Positions 6,151 to 8,527 of a stretch of DNA of 8,527 nucleotides are shown here, piece after piece; position 1 is the stretch's first letter; each line of letters starts with the position of its first letter. This DNA comes from Achromobacter sp. (lineage in GTDB: Bacteria > Pseudomonadota > Gammaproteobacteria > Burkholderiales > Burkholderiaceae_B), in contig DMTA01000528.1 in the NCBI GenBank assembly GCA_003454835.1, forward strand, positions 1-8,527, given 5' to 3'. The notes below the pieces were generated by a model. That model saw only the letters and a program-made list of their open reading frames with translations. It ran no database searches and was not told the DNA's origin. The translations under genes and the position numbers were made by a program.

Positions 6151-6516
6151 ATGAAGACCCTTGCTACCGCTTTGATGTTCTCGCTGGCTGCACTGAGCGC
6201 CGGCGCCTATGCCTCGCCCAACATCGAACCCAACAACGTGCCCTTCCAGGGCGTCTACGGCACCCCGTACGAAGGCCCCACCCGCGCTCAGGTGCAGGCC
6301 GAACTGGCTGCCGCGAAGGCCGCCGCCAAGGCCGCCGGCATCAACACCAACGCCGAACCGAACAACACGCCGTTCCAGGGTGTGTACGGCACGCCGCACA
6401 CTGGCAAGACCCGCGCCGAGGTGCAGGCTGAACTAGCCGCCGCCAAGGCCGCCGGCCAGGTGTCGAACGTGGAACCGAATGACATGCCGTTCGCCGGCGT
6501 TTATCACGGCAACTGA
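6151..6516 (+). CDS. Small secreted repeat protein with DUF4148-like units
   Basis: This is a 121-residue exported protein. Residues 1-21 are a signal peptide (MKTLATALMFSLAALSAGAYA). The mature part is two near-identical 33-residue units (26-58 and 69-101) plus a third, truncated unit (108-118). Each unit opens with EPN(N/D)xPFxGVY; the full ones continue GTPxxGxTRAxVQAELAAAKAA. The TRAxVQAELAAAKAAG stretch resembles the core of DUF4148, a domain of short secreted proteins common in Burkholderiales, whose function I do not know. The mature protein has no cysteine, and the Ala/Lys-rich segments should be helical. Its own strong Shine-Dalgarno (GGAGG) and the terminator at 6600-6625 indicate a single-gene transcript, probably well expressed. 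The DUF4148 label is by motif recall. No operon partner is present. Confidence 0.85.
   Translation: MKTLATALMFSLAALSAGAYASPNIEPNNVPFQGVYGTPYEGPTRAQVQAELAAAKAAAKAAGINTNAEPNNTPFQGVYGTPHTGKTRAEVQAELAAAKAAGQVSNVEPNDMPFAGVYHGN
6226..6504 (+). repeat. Intragenic repeats encoding EPNNxPFQGVYGTP units
   Basis: Units lie at 6226-6324 and 6355-6453 (99 bp each, separated by 30 bp), with a partial third unit at 6472-6504. Comparing the two full units codon by codon, 28 of 33 residues are identical. Ten of those identical residues use different synonymous codons, so the duplication is old and the protein sequence has been conserved. Confidence 0.85.
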
Positions 6517-6530
6517 ACCGGCAACTGACC
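6507..6530 (+). repeat. 12-bp tandem duplication spanning the stop codon
   Basis: CGGCAACTGAAC (6507-6518) is followed directly by CGGCAACTGACC (6519-6530). Because the unit is 12 bp, the second copy gives another in-frame TGA (6526-6528), four codons after the first (6514-6516). Confidence 0.7.
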
Positions 6531-6599
6531 TGGCGACGGGCCCGCACCGAATAGGGCCACCCCGCCGCGCAACGATTTACCCTCCCCTTGTTGTAGCTT

Positions 6600-6625
6600 G
6601 GCCGCCAGTTGGGCGGCCTTTTTTT
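6600..6625 (+). terminator. Rho-independent terminator after the DUF4148-like gene
   Basis: GGCCGCC (6600-6606) pairs with GGCGGCC (6612-6618) around a 5-base loop and is followed by seven T (6619-6625). It is a textbook intrinsic terminator on the plus strand, 83 bases after the stop codon. Confidence 0.92.
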
Positions 6626-6688
6626 GGCGTACTATCGGCTCAGATTCACGGTGCAGACTCGCTTACCGCCTTACTGGCTGTTCACATC

Positions 6689-6694
6689 AGGGAG
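6689..6694 (+). promoter_or_regulatory. Ribosome binding site deciding a TTG start
   Basis: AGGGAG lies six bases upstream of TTG 6701. Together with the signal peptide that begins at this codon, it decides the start. Upstream extension of the frame would run through the preceding terminator. Confidence 0.65.
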
Positions 6695-6700
6695 CCCATC

Positions 6701-7081
6701 TTGAAATACCCCCGCGTTCTTGCCGCAGTGCTACTGTCCGCCGGCATGGTGTCGGCGGCGGTCGCCGCCCCGGCCGTCATGCTCAACGACGCCCTCATCA
6801 CGCAGATATTGCCCGCCGACCGCGCGTCGTTCCACGAGGCCGTGGCCCAGGCGCTGAACAGCTCGGCCGATGGCCAGAGCACCGAATGGACCAGCACGCA
6901 CCAGCGCAAGAAGGCCGCGCCGATCAAGGTGCAATTGACGCCCAAGCAGACCACCAAAGCTGGCAATGACCGCGTCTGCCGCTTCCTGGTCGGCAATTTC
7001 TCGCGGACCACCACGACGGAAACCTGGCAATTCTGGTTCTGCAAGCAACCGGACGGCACCTGGAAGGCCAGCGCAAACTAG
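6701..7081 (+). CDS. Small exported protein resembling the 17-kDa surface-antigen C-terminal domain
   Basis: This 126-residue protein starts at TTG 6701. Residues 1-23 are a signal peptide (MKYPRVLAAVLLSAGMVSAAVAA). There is no lipobox cysteine, so it is probably periplasmic rather than a lipoprotein. The mature part has an ALNSSADGQSTEWTS segment (51-65) and a beta-rich end with Cys93 (RVCRFLVG) and Cys114 (FWFCKQPDGTWKASA). The order ADGQ..W, CR.., C.QPDGTWK resembles the small domain at the C-terminus of 17-kDa outer-membrane surface antigens (Pfam PF16998-like), here without the usual N-terminal glycine-zipper segment. The two cysteines could form a disulfide in the periplasm. The gene lies between two terminators, so it is probably monocistronic. 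Family placement is by pattern only and function is unknown. Confidence 0.78.
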   Translation: MKYPRVLAAVLLSAGMVSAAVAAPAVMLNDALITQILPADRASFHEAVAQALNSSADGQSTEWTSTHQRKKAAPIKVQLTPKQTTKAGNDRVCRFLVGNFSRTTTTETWQFWFCKQPDGTWKASAN

Positions 7082-7099
7082 GCCTGGCCGCTCAGACGC

Positions 7100-7145
7100 A
7101 AAAAAAATGCGCGCCGGCTCCGTGAGGAGCGGCGCGCATTTTCTT
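7100..7145. terminator. Bidirectional rho-independent terminator
   Basis: ATGCGCGCC (7107-7115) pairs with GGCGCGCAT (7131-7139). An inner GCTCC/GGAGC stem (7117-7121 and 7126-7130) is capped by GTGA, with G7116 bulged. The plus strand continues TTTTCTT. The minus strand runs into eight T (complement of 7100-7107). It therefore serves both convergent genes that flank it. Confidence 0.9.
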
Positions 7146-7179
7146 GGCCGCGCGAATCACGCGGCAGGCTCAATGGCGA

Positions 7180-8527
7180 TCAGGCGCCTTCGACGCGGTT
7201 GGCGTCGAGCACCGTCATGGCCGTCATGTTGATGATGCGGCGCACGGTGGAGCTGTTGGTCAGGATATGCACGGGGGCATTGGCGCCCAGCAGGAACGGA
7301 CCCACCGCGACGTTGCCGCCCGCTGCCGTCTTGAGCAGGTTGTAGGCGATGTTGCCGGAGTCCACATTCGGGCACACCAGCAGGTTGGCTTCGCCCTTGA
7401 GCGTGGACGAGGGCAGGATGCGCATGCGCAGGCCCTCGTCCAGCGCGCAGTCGCCGTGCATTTCGCCGTCGATTTCCAGTTCCGGGGCCGCTTCGCGGAC
7501 CAGTTCCAGCGCGCGGCGCATCTTCTCGCCCGAAGCCGAGCTGCCCGAGCCGAAGTTGCTGCGCGACAGCAGCGCGACCTTGGGCGCCAGATTCATGCGC
7601 GCCATTTCCTGCGCGGCCATGATGGTGAACTCGGCAATCTGCTCGGCGGTGGGTTCGTCGTTCACGTGCGTGTCCACCAGCACCACCGTGCGCTCGTCGA
7701 GCAGCAGGATGTTCATGGCGGCGTAAACGTTGTGGCCCGGACGGCGGCCGATGACCTCATCCACGAAACGCAGGTGGTCGTGGTACGCGCCGACCGTGCC
7801 GCAGACCATGCCGTCGGCATCGCCCAGGTGCACCATCATTGCGCCGATCAGCGTCAGGCGGCGGCGCATTTCCACGCGCGCCATTTCCTTGGTGATGCCG
7901 CGGCGGCTCATCAGCTCCCAATACGTCGTCCAGTATTGGTGGAAGCGCTCGTCGTATTCGGGGTTGGTGACTTCGACGTCTTCGCCCAGACGCAGGCGCA
8001 GGCCGAATTTTTCGATGCGCGACAGCAGCACGGCGGGACGGCCCACCAGGATCGGACGAGCCAGGCCTTCGTCGACGATGACCTGCACCGCGCGCAGCAC
8101 GCGTTCGTCTTCGCCTTCGGTAAAGACGATGCGCGCCTTGCCGCCCGAACGCACGATGCGCTTGGCCGCCGAGAACAACGGCTTCATGAACGCGCCCGAG
8201 TGGTACACAAACTGCTGCAACTGCTCTTCGTAGGCTTCCAGATCCGCCAGCGGGCGCGTGGCGACGCCGCCTTCCATGGCGGCCTTGGCCACGGCCGGCG
8301 CGATGCGCACGATGAGGCGCGGATCGAACGGCTTGGGGATCAGGTATTCGGGACCGAACGAGATGTCGTAGGTGCCGTAGGCGGCGGCCACGACTTCGTT
8401 CTGCTCTTCCTCGGCCAGATCGGCAATGGCGTGCACCGCGGCCATTTCCATCTCACGCGTGATGGTCGTGGCGCCCACGTCCAGCGCGCCGCGAAAGATG
8501 TACGGAAAGCACAGCACGTTGTTGACC
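7180..8527 (-). CDS. maeB: NADP-type malic enzyme with C-terminal phosphotransacetylase-like domain, N-terminus outside window
   Basis: The frame is open from the window edge (first full codon 8526-8524) to TGA at 7180-7182, giving the last 448 residues of a protein that is about 760 residues in this family. Visible residues 1-95 are the end of the malic enzyme NAD(P)-binding domain (VNNVLCFPYIFRGALDVGAT, then FGPEYLIPKPFDPRL). From about 115 to the end lies a phosphate acetyl/butyryltransferase-like domain: VFTEGEDERVLRA, DADGMVCGTVGAYHDHLRF, NDEPTAEQIAEF, SRSNFGSGSS and CPNVDSGNIAYNLLK. MaeB converts malate to pyruvate and CO2, making NADPH, in the cytoplasm. The PTA-like part is generally regarded as regulatory (acetyl-CoA sensing) rather than catalytic. 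The coding sequence is intact here, and it ends at the bidirectional terminator. The start and promoter are not visible. Confidence 0.95.
   Translation of the reverse strand, partial: VNNVLCFPYIFRGALDVGATTITREMEMAAVHAIADLAEEEQNEVVAAAYGTYDISFGPEYLIPKPFDPRLIVRIAPAVAKAAMEGGVATRPLADLEAYEEQLQQFVYHSGAFMKPLFSAAKRIVRSGGKARIVFTEGEDERVLRAVQVIVDEGLARPILVGRPAVLLSRIEKFGLRLRLGEDVEVTNPEYDERFHQYWTTYWELMSRRGITKEMARVEMRRRLTLIGAMMVHLGDADGMVCGTVGAYHDHLRFVDEVIGRRPGHNVYAAMNILLLDERTVVLVDTHVNDEPTAEQIAEFTIMAAQEMARMNLAPKVALLSRSNFGSGSSASGEKMRRALELVREAAPELEIDGEMHGDCALDEGLRMRILPSSTLKGEANLLVCPNVDSGNIAYNLLKTAAGGNVAVGPFLLGANAPVHILTNSSTVRRIINMTAMTVLDANRVEGA

Noticed and set aside
6607..6635. Possible promoter TTGGGC/TACTAT for the gene at 6701
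   Set aside because: The spacing is 15 bp, each hexamer matches poorly, and it overlaps the terminator stem; not strong enough to list.
6479..6700. N-terminal extension of the surface-antigen-like protein from an ATG at 6479
   Set aside because: It overlaps the end of the DUF4148-like gene and crosses a strong terminator. TTG 6701 has a good RBS and begins a signal peptide.
7148..7164. Small CCGCG/CGCGG hairpin just after the maeB stop
   Set aside because: It has only 5 bp of stem and no T-run. The larger bidirectional terminator next to it explains transcription ending.
1..8527. CRISPR arrays, tRNA/rRNA genes, IS elements, toxin-antitoxin or phage-defence genes
   Set aside because: I looked on both strands and saw no regularly spaced repeats, cloverleaf-like segments, transposase motifs or defence-gene signatures.

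Overview
The window is GC-rich DNA with dense coding on both strands. The gene content points to a betaproteobacterium of the Alcaligenaceae (Achromobacter/Bordetella type). This is an inference from protein style (a DUF4148-like secreted protein, a MaeB-type malic enzyme, a SlyX ending in PPHY, a NifQ homologue outside a nif cluster), not from a database match. I see no rRNA, tRNA, CRISPR array, insertion sequence or prophage gene. It looks like ordinary chromosome holding several small, poorly characterised genes.

Layout from left to right. Positions 1-1896 (minus) hold the first 632 codons of a secreted TPR/ankyrin-repeat protein whose C-terminus lies outside the window. It diverges, across an AT-rich 179-bp spacer, from a nifQ-like gene (2076-2708, plus). 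That gene converges on a TonB-dependent receptor (2728-4848, minus) that I recognise as the PqqU/YncD type, the outer-membrane importer of pyrroloquinoline quinone. The receptor starts at TTG behind a strong ribosome binding site and diverges from slyX (4893-5108, plus) across only 44 bp. slyX converges, with 3 bp between stop codons, on a leucine carboxyl methyltransferase-family (COG3315-like) SAM methyltransferase (5112-5930, minus). A 220-bp spacer with nested inverted repeats follows.

Next is a small secreted repeat protein with DUF4148-like units (6151-6516, plus) and a clean rho-independent terminator. A second small exported protein follows (6701-7081, plus, TTG start), resembling the C-terminal domain of 17-kDa-type surface antigens. 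A bidirectional terminator separates it from the C-terminal 448 residues of a malic enzyme/phosphotransacetylase fusion (7180-8527, minus), cut by the right edge.

Most genes are single transcription units facing alternate ways, so no multi-gene pathway is encoded. A loose theme is the cell envelope: four of the eight products carry signal peptides. The points most worth a second look are the nifQ homologue that lacks one of the four family cysteines, the PQQ-type receptor, the internally duplicated small secreted protein, and the structured leaders in front of slyX and the methyltransferase. I did not find convincing evidence of a new multi-gene system.
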